This document shows, piece after piece, positions 54,307-62,925 of a DNA stretch of 64,000 nucleotides. Under the pieces are notes generated by a model. The model was given only the letters and a program-made list of their open reading frames with translations. It was not told where the DNA came from and searched no databases. The stretch's first letter is position 1; each line of letters starts with the position of its first letter. The stretch lies in the NCBI RefSeq assembly GCF_037911585.1, contig NZ_JBAJNS010000001.1, positions 2,846,001 to 2,910,000 on the forward strand. The letters run 5' to 3'. The translations under genes were made by a program, and so were the position numbers. Origin of the DNA: Streptomyces sp. GSL17-111 (GTDB lineage: Bacteria; Actinomycetota; Actinomycetes; Streptomycetales; Streptomycetaceae).

Positions 54307-55758
54307 ATGGACGCCACCACCCCCGGCCCGCTCACCCCGGAAGTCCTCGACCGAGAAGACCTACGGCGAGCCCTCGCAGAGCACGACTTCGCGGCAGCCT
54401 TCACACTCATCAAGAAGTGGGGCGGACTCTCCCAGAACCGGATCGCCGCCGCCTGCCAGCTCACCCCCGGCAAGGTGTCCACCATCATCGCCGGACAGCA
54501 ACAGATCACCAGCTTCGAAGTGGTCCGCCGCATCGCCGACGGACTCCGTATCCCCGGGCACCTCCTCGGCCTCGCACCCCGCCTATGGGAGCAGCAGCCG
54601 CCGCACAATCAGCAGACCCCGCCAGCGTCGTCCGGTGAAGGGCCAACCGAGGATGTGCCGTGGCGTACGGACGCCACAGTGCATCTGGCCACAGACCTGA
54701 CGAGGAGCGATCTCGTGATGGACCGCCGCGCAGCAGCTCGCGCACTCACGAGCGCCGCCATCACCGGCACTGCTCTGCTTGACCCTCTGGAGGGCTGGCT
54801 ACAGCCGGGATTCGGTGCCGACCCATCCCCGCGCAGGGGCCGCCTCGGAGCGCGGGACATAGACGAGTTGGAAGCGACTGCCCAGGCATTCCGGCGGTGG
54901 GACCACAAGTACGGTGGCGGCCTACGGCGCAAGGCCGTCCTCGGGCAGCTATCCGAGGTCGCCGCCCACCTTGAAGAGCATCAAAGCGACCATGTGGAAC
55001 AGCGCCTGTACGGCGTCATGGCGCAACTCGCCGGCACCGCAGCGACGATGGCGTGGGACTCCGGCTTTCAGCGACGGGCCCAGGACTACTACCGGCTTGC
55101 GCTCAGAGCAGCGCACGCGGGGAACGACACCCCCTTCGGAGCCAACGTGCTCGCTGGCATGGCCCGGCAAATGCTCTGCCGGGACCGGCCGCAGGATGCG
55201 CTGGAGCTCGTGCGCCTCGCCCAAGATGGAACACGCGGGGCGGCGGGGCCGCGGCTGCGGGCAATGCTGCACACCCGGGAGGCGTGGGCGTACGCAGCCA
55301 TGGGTCGTATCCCCGCGTTCCGGCGTGCAACCGAACAAGCCCGTGCCGCGCTGGCCGACGCGAAGCCGGGAGAAGAGCCCCACTGGATCGCCTACTTTGA
55401 CGATGTCGAGTTGGCGGGCGTGACCGGCGGCCGACTGCTCGACCTCGCCCGGCAGGAACCCCGAACTCATGCCGACGCTGCCGCTGCCGAGATTCAGCGG
55501 GCCCTTGCTCGTCGCGGGCCGGAGGCAGCCCGCAGCCACGCCCTGGACTGGATCGGGCTCGCCGAGTGCTCCTTCCTCGCTGGTGACGTACACGCCGCTG
55601 TGCAACACACGAGGCACGCCGTCGCCGCCGCGCACACCACCCAGTCCGGTCGCGTCCGCACGCGACTCGGACAGCTCTATCCCTACACAGTGGGCCGATC
55701 GGTGACGCGAGACGTGCAAGAGGCCCGCGATATCATCCGCGACCTGCTGTCGAGCTGA
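54307..55758 (+). CDS. XRE family regulator with TPR-like C-terminus
   Basis: A 483-residue regulator. An HTH domain (~residues 35-90) shows GGLSQNRIAAACQLTPGKVS and the second helix FEVVRRIADGLRIPGHLLGL. The rest is a series of helical repeats with Ala-rich pairs (RAQDYYRLALRAAHAGNDTP; AEIQRALARRGPEAARS), typical of TPR sensor domains. Streptomycetes carry many such proteins, which pair with a small neighbouring gene. Here the partner is the SLOG-type protein 11 nt downstream. The signal it senses is unknown. AGGAAG precedes the ATG. Confidence 0.85.
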   Translation: MDATTPGPLTPEVLDREDLRRALAEHDFAAAFTLIKKWGGLSQNRIAAACQLTPGKVSTIIAGQQQITSFEVVRRIADGLRIPGHLLGLAPRLWEQQPPHNQQTPPASSGEGPTEDVPWRTDATVHLATDLTRSDLVMDRRAAARALTSAAITGTALLDPLEGWLQPGFGADPSPRRGRLGARDIDELEATAQAFRRWDHKYGGGLRRKAVLGQLSEVAAHLEEHQSDHVEQRLYGVMAQLAGTAATMAWDSGFQRRAQDYYRLALRAAHAGNDTPFGANVLAGMARQMLCRDRPQDALELVRLAQDGTRGAAGPRLRAMLHTREAWAYAAMGRIPAFRRATEQARAALADAKPGEEPHWIAYFDDVELAGVTGGRLLDLARQEPRTHADAAAAEIQRALARRGPEAARSHALDWIGLAECSFLAGDVHAAVQHTRHAVAAAHTTQSGRVRTRLGQLYPYTVGRSVTRDVQEARDIIRDLLSS

Positions 55759-55769
55759 GGAGAGGCACT

Positions 55770-56261
55770 GTGGTGACCACGCTTTCGGTGACCGGCCACA
55801 TGGACCTGACCGACGAAACCGTGCCGCTTGTGCGCGACGCGCTCCGTGCACTCGTCGCCCAGCACCAAGGCGAACAGTTGGTGGGGGTGTCATGCATCGC
55901 TCGCGGCTCGGACACCCTCTTCGCGGAGGCCGTGTTGGAGGCCGGCGGTTCCCTCGTGGTCGTGATCCCATCGGAGGACTACCGGGAGCGGAAGGTCAAG
56001 CCGGACCACGCTCCCGTCTTCGACCGGCTGGCCGCGGCCGCGGGCGAGGTGCTGGTGATGCCGCATGCGACGGCTGACCGGGCGGCGTACGAGTCGGCGA
56101 ACGCCGTACTCCTGGAGCGCGGGGAGCGACTGGTGGCTGTGTGGAATGGGCAGCCCCCGGGAGCGAAGGGCGGCGGCACGGCAGATGTCGTGGTTGCGGC
56201 TCGTGAGGCTGGGATGCCGGTCGATGTGGTGTGGCCGGAGGGCGCCGCGCGACGTAGCTGA
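55770..56261 (+). CDS. SLOG/LOG-like Rossmann-fold protein
   Basis: A 163-residue protein with a nucleotide-binding Rossmann pattern: VTGHMDLTDETVPLVRDALRA at the start, GVSCIARGSDTLFAEAVLEAGG (quoted: CIARGSDTLFAEAV) as the first loop, AVWNG...GGTADVVVAAREAG as the second, and ending DVVWPEG. This resembles the SLOG superfamily (DprA, LOG and related), whose members bind nucleotides or nucleotide-derived signals. It is tightly linked to the XRE-TPR regulator (11 nt) with GAGGAGAGG before the GTG, which suggests one functional pair. The ligand is unknown. Confidence 0.75.
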   Translation: MVTTLSVTGHMDLTDETVPLVRDALRALVAQHQGEQLVGVSCIARGSDTLFAEAVLEAGGSLVVVIPSEDYRERKVKPDHAPVFDRLAAAAGEVLVMPHATADRAAYESANAVLLERGERLVAVWNGQPPGAKGGGTADVVVAAREAGMPVDVVWPEGAARRS

Positions 56262-56307
56262 CGGCCGGGCCCCAACACGTGCGCGTAGCCCCCGCCTGCC
56301 CACGGCA

Positions 56308-56339
56308 GCAGCCCCCGGGCGGTGCGCTCCGGGGGCTGC
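56308..56339. terminator. Hairpin between convergent genes
   Basis: Arms GCAGCCCCCGG and CCGGGGGCTGC (11 bp) with a 10-nt loop, between the SLOG-type gene and the PASTA lipoprotein gene. Confidence 0.7.
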
Positions 56340-56466
56340 GGTGTACTCCGGTAGTCAGCTGATGGTGTCCACCCACTGCGGGTCCTCGACTGACCAGTCG
56401 GCGGCCTCGTCCATGCGCGTCATGGTGACGGTCGCCTCCGACCCGACCATCCGGGGCGTTTCTGTG

Positions 56467-57120
56467 TCAGGGGCAGGACTCCTCGAACTTGACCACGTTC
56501 AACGTCACCGGCTCGCCGTCGAAGGGCGCGCCGGCGGCCGGCTCCTGGGAGCAGACCTGCCAGTTCGAGCCCACCAGGACCATCCGCTCCTCACCGGACG
56601 CGTCGTTCACGGTGATGGACGTGTTGTCAGGGAGGGCGTCGCGGGCGACGTTGGCGGACTCCCCGACCACGTCCGGCATCGTCCCCTCGGCGGCGTCGGG
56701 TCCCGTGCCGGTGGCGTCCCGCGCGGGGCAGTCCTCCTCCAGCTTCACCGTGCCGAAGTCCACCTCGACGTCGACGGGGTGCTCGCCGGCGCCCGGGGTC
56801 TGGAAGCACACCTTCCAGTTGCGGTCGAACGCCTGCATCCGGTCCCGCCCGGCCGAGTCGTGCGAGGTGAGGTCGGAGAAGCCCGCTTCCTGCGCGGCGT
56901 CCTGGGCCGCCTGGAGCCCCTTGCCGGTGAGGTCGGGCAGTGCGGCGGTCGCCGGGGTCTCGGTGGCGGGATCGTCCGGAGCGGGCTCCCCGGTCTCCCG
57001 CGTGTCCCGGGTCGGACCGGACGCCGCGTCGTCGCTCATGGCGTCCTCGGTGCAGCCGACGGCGGTGATGAGCGTTGCGGTGAGCACCGCGACGGCGGTG
57101 GCACGGATGCGGTGGTGCAT
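56467..57120 (-). CDS. Lipoprotein with two PASTA domains
   Basis: A 217-residue secreted lipoprotein. The signal peptide MHHRIRATAVAVLTATLITA ends in VGC, a lipobox-like site at ~residue 22. A Thr/Pro/Asp-rich linker leads to two PASTA-like domains, starting ALPDLTGKGLQAAQDAAQEAG and TMPDVVGESANVARDALPDN, each with a conserved Trp and Cys (NWKVCFQTPGAG, NWQVCSQEPAAG). PASTA domains bind peptidoglycan or beta-lactams in kinases and penicillin-binding proteins; stand-alone lipoproteins like this are of unknown role. The frame extends upstream, but the ATG at 57120 fits the signal peptide. Confidence 0.8.
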   Translation of the reverse strand: MHHRIRATAVAVLTATLITAVGCTEDAMSDDAASGPTRDTRETGEPAPDDPATETPATAALPDLTGKGLQAAQDAAQEAGFSDLTSHDSAGRDRMQAFDRNWKVCFQTPGAGEHPVDVEVDFGTVKLEEDCPARDATGTGPDAAEGTMPDVVGESANVARDALPDNTSITVNDASGEERMVLVGSNWQVCSQEPAAGAPFDGEPVTLNVVKFEESCP

Positions 57121-57389
57121 GCGAGGTGACCTTTCGGCGGCAGCTGGACGCGTGGGGTGGCGAGGGGAAGACACCCGAGGAGGCCGGATGGTTGCACAGA
57201 GAGAGGGCGTCGCCACGGAACGGTGTGCGGGTGGAGCCCCTCCGACCACGACACCACGGCGGGCCGGGCCCGGCTCGACCGCCGCCCGGCGGCGAGGAGC
57301 GCGGCGTCGGTGCACGGCGGTGTTCTACCGGGGGGTTGTATCATCGGGCGCCAGTAGGGTCTGACGTCGTTGAAGGACGAGGTAACGCC

Positions 57390-57524
57390 GTGAAGAAGCT
57401 TCTCCTGTTCGCGCTTGCCGCCATCGGCGGACTCCTCGTGTACCGCCAGATTCAGGCGGACCGTGCCGAGCAGGACCTGTGGACGGAGGCCACCGACTCC
57501 GTGCCCGCGGGCACGGGTGTGTGA
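57390..57524 (+). CDS. DLW-39 family small protein
   Basis: A 44-residue protein, MKKLLLFALAAIGGLLVYRQ followed by an acidic tail with EQDLWTEATDS, the DLW signature of this actinobacterial family. One hydrophobic helix (residues 2-18) suggests a membrane protein with the tail in the cytoplasm or outside. The function is unknown. The GTG at 57390 has GGACGAGG upstream. In related genomes this gene lies near tRNA-Ile and the gyrase genes, so its distance of 5.8 kb here points to inserted DNA. A terminator follows. Confidence 0.85.
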   Translation: MKKLLLFALAAIGGLLVYRQIQADRAEQDLWTEATDSVPAGTGV

Positions 57525-57555
57525 GCCGCTCCGCAGTCCGGTCAGTGTTCGGTTG

Positions 57556-57582
57556 AAAGCCCCGGCCCCGGCCGGGGCTTTT
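57556..57582 (+). terminator. Terminator after DLW-39 gene
   Basis: Arms AAAGCCCCGG and CCGGGGCTTT (10 bp, 6-nt loop) followed by one more T. Confidence 0.8.
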
Positions 57583-57797
57583 GCCGTCGCTGTTGCCCCA
57601 CCGTGACGGCCCGCGCCTTGAACTGTGCAACGGCAAACTTTACCGTCGGGTGCGGGAGCCTCCGGGGCCGGTCATCGATGTGATGGGTAGTCAGTTTTTC
57701 GGGTCGGTGCCGGGCCGCGCGGTGCGGCGGGGGCCCGGACGGCGCTCGTGGTGGGTGGCCGATTAGCAGGAGCGACGAACAACGGGAGGGGCGGCGC

Positions 57798-59189
57798 ATG
57801 GGGAAGCGGCGCGGGACGGGCGCGGGGGTCGCCGCCCTGGCTGGGCTGTGCGCCTCGGCGGTGCTGTCGGGCCCGGCGGTGGCGGCCGAGCAGGCCGAGG
57901 ACGCCGGGGAGGCGCTGCCCACCTACGCCATGGCGGAGGACGCCAGGCCGGTGGAGGGCACGGCCAGCAGCTCCGGTGGGCCCGAGCTGGAGCCCGGGCT
58001 CTCCACGGACAGCATCGGGCCGGGCGAGGAGAGGTTCTACAGCGTCACGCTGGACGACACCTCGACCGTCTACCTGGCGGCCACTGCGGCGCCCAGGCCC
58101 GGGGCGGAGGTCCGGTCGTTCGGCGAGAAGCTGTCCATGCGGCTGCTGACGGTCGACGGCGACGAGTGCGACACCGCGGGCTCGGCGACGTTCGGCACCA
58201 CCTCCGCGTACCCCGTCAGCGGTTACGCGGCACGCCGGGTCGGCGGTGGCATCGAGGAGTGCCAGGAGGCGGGCCCCTATCTGTTCCAGGTGGTGCGGGA
58301 GTCTCCGGAGGAGTCCGACCAGGCGCGGTGGCCCATCGAGATCGGCTACCACGTCGAGCCGGGGCTGGAGGGTGCCGTGCCCGGTCCACCGGGCGGCTCG
58401 GGGAGCGAGGAGCCGAAAGCGCCCACGCCACCGTCCGGAACGGCCCGGCAGGCCAAGGGCGGCACCGGCTTCAACGACGCCGGGGCGGTGGCCGACGGCG
58501 TGTGGCGGGACGGGATCAGGGCGGGCGAGTCGCGGTTCTACCGGGTGCCGGTGGACTGGGGGCAGCAGCTCTTCGCCCGGCTGGAGGTGCCGAACGCGGC
58601 GGCGGACGAGGACGGTTCGGCCGGGTTCGTGTCGGACGCCTTCTCGCTCCAGCTGTACAACCCGGCGCGCGCGGCCCTGTACGACAGCGACTTCGAGACG
58701 TACTCGGGCGAGCAGGCCGCGAGAAGCGTGGCCGGCGGCGCGGTCGACTACGGCAACCGTTTCGCCGACGAGGGCCGGGGCCGCAGCATCGCGGGCTGGC
58801 ACTACCTCCAGGTGACCTTCCACCGGGACATGGACGCCCACTTTCCCGACGGTGCCGACGTGACGCTGCGGGTGACCGTCGACGGGGAGGCGCAGGAGGC
58901 GCCCGCGTACGTGAGCGACGTGTTGCCGGCCGGTTTCGGGGTCACGGACGCGGACCGGGAGGCGGCCGAGCAGGGCCTGACGGCGGCCGAGGCCCTCGCC
59001 CGGCGGGACGGCGGGCTGCGGCTGCTGGCCTACGGGGCCTTCGGCACGGGCACGGCGCTGCTGCTCGGCCTCGGCGCGTGGTGGCTGGTCGGCCGACAGC
59101 GCCCGGTCGCGTCCGGCGCGCCGCCGGTGGGCGCCGGGCCGGGCCACACTTTCCCGCCGCAGGGTTACGGTCCGCCCGGTACGCGCTGA
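57798..59189 (+). CDS. Secreted, C-terminally anchored protein of unknown function
   Basis: A 463-residue protein with a signal peptide (GVAALAGLCASAVLSGPAVAA) and a C-terminal membrane segment (LAYGAFGTGTALLLGLGAWW) with a short Pro/Gly-rich cytoplasmic end. Two similar extracellular units are visible, each with ERFYSVTLD or SRFYRVPVDW motifs that resemble peptidase-associated or bacterial pre-peptidase beta-domains; no catalytic site is seen. GGGAGGGG lies before the ATG. Its stop faces a Ser/Thr kinase gene whose end lies 44 nt away. A surface role is inferred from topology only. Confidence 0.75.
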   Translation: MGKRRGTGAGVAALAGLCASAVLSGPAVAAEQAEDAGEALPTYAMAEDARPVEGTASSSGGPELEPGLSTDSIGPGEERFYSVTLDDTSTVYLAATAAPRPGAEVRSFGEKLSMRLLTVDGDECDTAGSATFGTTSAYPVSGYAARRVGGGIEECQEAGPYLFQVVRESPEESDQARWPIEIGYHVEPGLEGAVPGPPGGSGSEEPKAPTPPSGTARQAKGGTGFNDAGAVADGVWRDGIRAGESRFYRVPVDWGQQLFARLEVPNAAADEDGSAGFVSDAFSLQLYNPARAALYDSDFETYSGEQAARSVAGGAVDYGNRFADEGRGRSIAGWHYLQVTFHRDMDAHFPDGADVTLRVTVDGEAQEAPAYVSDVLPAGFGVTDADREAAEQGLTAAEALARRDGGLRLLAYGAFGTGTALLLGLGAWWLVGRQRPVASGAPPVGAGPGHTFPPQGYGPPGTR

Positions 59190-59233
59190 GCGGCGCGACC
59201 CCGGAACCGGCTCGTGGCTGGCTCAGGACCGGC

Positions 59234-60520
59234 TCAGGACTGGGTGAGTGCCCAGACGCCCACGGCGAAGCACAGCAGCGCGAGGGCCAGGACGGGGACC
59301 GCCACCGTGGCGGGCGGTCCCGGGCGGCGCGCGAGGGGCGCGCTCGGCACCGCTGGGCCGAAGGCCTCCGCCGGGTGGGCGCCGGGCGCCGGGAAGGCGG
59401 AGGCGGGGAGCAGCGGCGTCGGGCTGGGGGTGACGGGGACGGGGACGGGGACGGGGGCGGACTGCCTCGGCTCCGGGTGCGCGGCCGGGTGCGCGGTCGG
59501 GGGCCGGACGGGCGTCGGCGGGGCCAGGTGGAAGCTGCCGGTCGTCGACGCGTCGGCCTGCGGAAGGGGCGGTGCCGGTGGCTCGTGCGCGGCCCCCGGC
59601 GAGGCGTGGGCGGCCGAGGCGTGGGCGGCGTGGGGGCCGTCGGCACCGTACCCCTGCGGCAGGGGGCCGATCTGGTCGAAGATCTCCACGGTGTCGGTGG
59701 TCCTGCCGAGCGGCAGGGTGACCCCCGCGTCCAGCAGCTCCAGTGCCCCGGCGAGGGCCTTGCGGGCTCCGGTGGCGGTGCGGAAGCGGGCGTGCGGGTC
59801 GGGCTGGAGGAGCCCGCCGAGGACCTGCCACAGCGGCTCGGGCACCCCGTCGGGGGCGTCGGGCATCCCGTGCTCGTAGGCCGTGAGCAGGGCCTGGGCG
59901 TCCGGTTTGCGGCCGGTCAGCAGGTAGAGGCCGACGAGCCCGACGGCGTAGAGGTCGGCGGGGAAGTCCGGCTCGGCGCCCAGCATCTGCTCGGGGGCGA
60001 AGTAGCCGGGGGTGCCGACGACGTAGGCGGTGTCGGTGAGCCGGGGCTCGCCCTTGCGCATGGCGATGCCGAAGTCGGACAGCCGCAGGTGCGGGCGGCC
60101 GGTGCCGGTGGCGTCGAGGAGGATGTTGGCGGGCTTGATGTCGCGGTGGACGACGTCCTCGGCGTGGACGGCGGTGAGGCCGGCGAGCAGCTGGTCCAGC
60201 AGGCCGCACACCAGGCGGGGCGGCAACGCGCCGTAGTCGCCGATGAGATGGGCGAGGGAGCCGCCGCGCACGAGGTCCATGGCGAACATGACCTGGTCGT
60301 CGTCGGCGGCCCAGCTCGTGGGGGCGAGCACGTGCGGGTGGTCGATGCGCAGGGCCTGTTCCCGCACGAAGCGCAACAGGGCGTGGGCGTCGCTCTGCTG
60401 AAGGACCTTCGCCGCCACATACCGCTTCCTGCGGTGGTCCCACGCCCGCCAGACGGCACCGGCGCCGCCCCGGCCGATCGGGTCCACCAGTTCGTACCGG
60501 CCAGCGAAGACCTCGCCCAT
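59234..60520 (-). CDS. Serine/threonine protein kinase, C-terminal anchor
   Basis: A 428-residue kinase of the Hanks type. Gly-rich loop IGRGGAGAVWRAW (~residues 15-27), catalytic Lys in YVAAKVL, HRDIKPANILLD and DFGIAMRKG, and GTPGYFAPEQMLG are all intact, so it should be active. A Pro/Ala/His-rich linker (~270-395) leads to one membrane segment close to the end (VAVPVLALALLCFAVGVWAL), leaving almost no outer domain. It phosphorylates cytosolic proteins; targets are unknown. It is 30 nt downstream of a HTH gene in the same direction, which may be its partner. Confidence 0.92.
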   Translation of the reverse strand: MGEVFAGRYELVDPIGRGGAGAVWRAWDHRRKRYVAAKVLQQSDAHALLRFVREQALRIDHPHVLAPTSWAADDDQVMFAMDLVRGGSLAHLIGDYGALPPRLVCGLLDQLLAGLTAVHAEDVVHRDIKPANILLDATGTGRPHLRLSDFGIAMRKGEPRLTDTAYVVGTPGYFAPEQMLGAEPDFPADLYAVGLVGLYLLTGRKPDAQALLTAYEHGMPDAPDGVPEPLWQVLGGLLQPDPHARFRTATGARKALAGALELLDAGVTLPLGRTTDTVEIFDQIGPLPQGYGADGPHAAHASAAHASPGAAHEPPAPPLPQADASTTGSFHLAPPTPVRPPTAHPAAHPEPRQSAPVPVPVPVTPSPTPLLPASAFPAPGAHPAEAFGPAVPSAPLARRPGPPATVAVPVLALALLCFAVGVWALTQS

Positions 60521-60550
60521 CGTGCCGTGCCGCCCTCTCAGCTCCCGCGC

Positions 60551-61099
60551 TCAGCCCTGGTGGGCCTCGTAGTGCCTGACCGCGTCCGAGGTCTTGCCCG
60601 CCCCGTACACCTTGAGGAACTCTGCCAGCTCGGGGTGGGTTCCGGCGAGGGTCTGGGAGGCCTCCAGGATCTCCTGGGCGTCCGAGATGGCCCGCAGCAG
60701 GGACTGGATCTCGCGGACGGCGCGCTTGACGGTGTTCTGCTGACCCGACGTGGTGGTGCCGGCCGCTCCGCCCAGCACGCTCTGCCCGGCGGAGCGGCGG
60801 ACCTCCTCCATGCGGCGGGTGGCGTCGGCGGCGCTGACCTGCCCGCTCGCCACCTCCCCGGCCAGCTCCTGCAGCGCCTGGACGCGCTGGACGACGGCCG
60901 GATTGCCGATCTTGGCCCGCTGTCCACTCATGAGCTGCGAGAGCATCGGGGCCGACAGGCCCAGCACGGTGGCCAGCCGCGCCTGGTTGAGGCCCAGGTC
61001 GTCGATCAGCCGTCGGAACAGCGTGCCCAGCGGTTCGCCGTACCAAGCGCTCTGCAGCTCCCGGGCCTTGGCCGTGGGGTCCTGCTGTGCTGCTTCCAT
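60551..61099 (-). CDS. HTH DNA-binding protein linked to the kinase
   Basis: A 182-residue protein. The HTH (~residues 30-65) is seen in RRLIDDLGLNQARLATVLGL and SAPMLSQLMSGQRAKIGNP, an XRE-type arrangement. The second half is a charged, helical region (VKRAVREIQSLLRAISDAQE) ending KTSDAVRHYEAHQG. The ATG at 61099 has GGGGAG 5 nt upstream. It probably shares a transcript with the kinase gene and may be its substrate or may control the unit; this is inferred from order only. Confidence 0.8.
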   Translation of the reverse strand: MEAAQQDPTAKARELQSAWYGEPLGTLFRRLIDDLGLNQARLATVLGLSAPMLSQLMSGQRAKIGNPAVVQRVQALQELAGEVASGQVSAADATRRMEEVRRSAGQSVLGGAAGTTTSGQQNTVKRAVREIQSLLRAISDAQEILEASQTLAGTHPELAEFLKVYGAGKTSDAVRHYEAHQG

Positions 61100-61227
61100 G
61101 AGTCTCCCCTGTGTCTCCCCTGTCCGCTTCGCGCCAGCGAACTTGCGGTGCATCCTACGGAGCCGTGCCCTCCGGGGCGATACCCGGTCGGAATCGGACG
61201 GCCGGAGCGGGTACTCTGGTGGCCGAC

Positions 61228-61300
61228 GGGGCCTTAGCTCAGTTGGTAGAGCGCTGTCTTTGCATGGCAGATGTCAGGGGTTCGACTCCCCTAGGCTCCA
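61228..61300 (+). tRNA. tRNA-Ala (TGC anticodon)
   Basis: A 73-nt cloverleaf. The acceptor stem GGGGCCT/AGGCTCC contains the G3-U70 pair that identifies alanine tRNAs. The anticodon loop TTTGCAT holds TGC within CTGTC/GGCAG. The T-arm AGGGG-TTCGACT-CCCCT is perfect. CCA is not encoded. A possible -10 (TACTCT at 61212-61217) lies upstream without a clear -35. Confidence 0.97.
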
Positions 61301-61310
61301 CTCGGTCGAT

Positions 61311-61348
61311 GCCCTCCGAGCTGCGGGAACGCGGTTGCGGAGGGCTTT
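61311..61348 (+). terminator. tRNA-Ala terminator
   Basis: Arms GCCCTCCG and CGGAGGGC around a 19-nt loop, followed by TTTG, 10 nt after the tRNA. Confidence 0.65.
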
Positions 61349-61430
61349 GTCGTGGGCGCGGGTAACGCCGCTGCGCGGCTTAGGCACCCTCGGTGCGTCT
61401 CGGTTCCGTCGCCAAGAGGATGATCCAGGG

Positions 61431-62015
61431 ATGATGACGCTCACGAAGGAAGACGGCCCGGCAGACATGACCGGGGTGACCCACCTGTCCCTTGGAGTGT
61501 CCTGGGACTTCACCGCGGGAAGCAGCGGTGGCGTGCTGGGCAAGCTCCGCCGCAAGACCGGGACCGACCTGGACCTGATCGCCATCGCGATGCACGGCGG
61601 GGACCCGGTGCGTCTTGCGGGCCTCGACTCGCTCGACCCGATGGGCAACGGCTCCCTCGTGCACAGCGGTGACAACCAGAGCGGGCACGGGGACGGGGAC
61701 GACGAGACGGTGACCGTCGAGTTCGCCCGGATCCCGCACCACATCACGTCGATCGTGTTCGTCGCCGCCGCGTACAAGAAGGGCAGCGCCTTCCAGAAGG
61801 CGCGCAACGTCAGCTTCAAGGTCTACGACGGGACCGGGGGCAGCTCGCAGCAGGTCGCCGACATCTGGCCGAGCCTGCTCAGCAAGGACAACGGCTGCGC
61901 GGTGGCCAAGGCGGTGCGCATCGGCGACGGTTGGAAGCTTCAGGTCATCAACGAGACGGGCAAGATCAAGCAGGGCGACGAGCACGACCTGATGCGCTTC
62001 GCGACCAGCAAGTGA
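61431..62015 (+). CDS. TerD-family protein
   Basis: A 194-residue calcium-binding-type TerD protein. The typical repeats are seen: HLSLGVSWDFTAG at the start, DLDLIAIAMHGGDPVRL, LVHSGDNQSGHGDGDDETVTVEFARIP (quoted: HSGDNQSGHGDGDDE), and a final GDGWKLQVINETG. Members of this family are linked to tellurite and stress tolerance, and streptomycetes have many, some acting in differentiation. The acidic GDGDDE loop probably binds calcium. The ATG at 61431 (followed by a second ATG) has AGGG just upstream and AGGA farther up. It stands alone between tRNA-Ala and the next gene. Confidence 0.9.
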   Translation: MMTLTKEDGPADMTGVTHLSLGVSWDFTAGSSGGVLGKLRRKTGTDLDLIAIAMHGGDPVRLAGLDSLDPMGNGSLVHSGDNQSGHGDGDDETVTVEFARIPHHITSIVFVAAAYKKGSAFQKARNVSFKVYDGTGGSSQQVADIWPSLLSKDNGCAVAKAVRIGDGWKLQVINETGKIKQGDEHDLMRFATSK

Positions 62016-62134
62016 CAGCGGTGCCGTCACGTCGGTGAGCAGTGGCGGGTGCTGCGGGGAGGAGCGCGAGGTGGGGTTCCCACAACTCCCCGCAGCCGTC
62101 CACCGGGTGTGTCGGGATGGCAGGATGCCGGAGC

Positions 62135-62596
62135 ATGGCGAGCAGAGAGGACAGCGACGAGTCCTACGTCGTCGGGCTGTGCGACCGGATCCTCGGCGAG
62201 AGCGCACTGACGCAGCACCGCTTCGACTGGCTGCTGGGCGACCCGGGCGCCGGGGGCCGACGGGTCAGGCTGCCGGTCGACGCCTACTGGCCGGGCCGAC
62301 GGCTCGTGGTCGAGTACCGCGAGCTGCAGCATGACCGGCCGATGCCGCACTTCGACAAGCCGGACCGGCTCACCGTGAGCGGCGTGCACCGGGGCGAGCA
62401 GCGGGCCCTGTACGACGCCCGGCGCGAGGAGCTGATCCCCGCGCACGGGCTGCGGCTGGTCATCGTCCGTCCGGCGGACCTGGTGGCGGACGGCCGGGGG
62501 CGCCTGCGCCGCGACGAGGCGGCCGACCTGGCGGCGCTGGAGGCGATCCTGGCCCCCGGCCGGGACGGTGAGCGGGACGGCACCGCCCACGTCTGA
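62135..62596 (+). CDS. Possible PD-(D/E)XK nuclease-fold protein
   Basis: A 153-residue protein. The segment LPVDAYWPGRRLVVEYREL (~residues 47-65) has the D...E.xE/Q arrangement of small restriction-type nuclease folds related to DUF559 and Vsr enzymes. RPADLVADGRGRLRRDEAADLAAL ends the domain. No HTH or partner is seen, and the catalytic lysine position is not clear, so activity is uncertain. AGGA lies 9 nt before the ATG. It follows TerD by 120 nt in the same direction. Confidence 0.55.
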   Translation: MASREDSDESYVVGLCDRILGESALTQHRFDWLLGDPGAGGRRVRLPVDAYWPGRRLVVEYRELQHDRPMPHFDKPDRLTVSGVHRGEQRALYDARREELIPAHGLRLVIVRPADLVADGRGRLRRDEAADLAALEAILAPGRDGERDGTAHV

Positions 62597-62925
62597 CCGC
62601 CGGGGCCCTGCGCCCGGGACGGGAGAACGCGCCTCCCGGCGGCCGGGCCGCCACCGGCGCACGCCCGGACGGCAGGCACGCCGCCGCGTTCCCGTGGTGG
62701 GCGAAGAACCGGCTCGGCACGCCGACGAGATCGGGCAGCGCGACGGTGCGCCCGAAGCGACGTCGTCGGGAGGGGGCGTGCGGTATCGCCGGTCACTCGC
62801 GCGGGCCGTCCGGGAGGCGGGGCCCCGGGGCCCGTGGGAGCCTCGAACGGAAGCGATGGCCGCCTCCCGTTCCCGTCCCCCTCGGGGCGGAGGCGCCTGG
62901 ACCCGCCTCGCCGGAGCGCAGTGGT
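62597..62925. other. Gene-free stretch
   Basis: A 329-bp gap of Arg/Gly/Pro-rich translation in all frames. I see no family-like reading frame, repeat or strong hairpin; it probably holds the promoter of the PAS/GAF gene. Confidence 0.5.

Noticed and set aside
51532..57389. An integrated element with attL at tRNA-Ile
   Set aside because: I found no second copy of the tRNA 3' end and no integrase or excisionase gene; kept only as an island hypothesis.
57848..61237. An 1129-codon open frame across the secreted protein, kinase and HTH genes
   Set aside because: Glycine/arginine-rich shadow of three well-supported genes on both strands.
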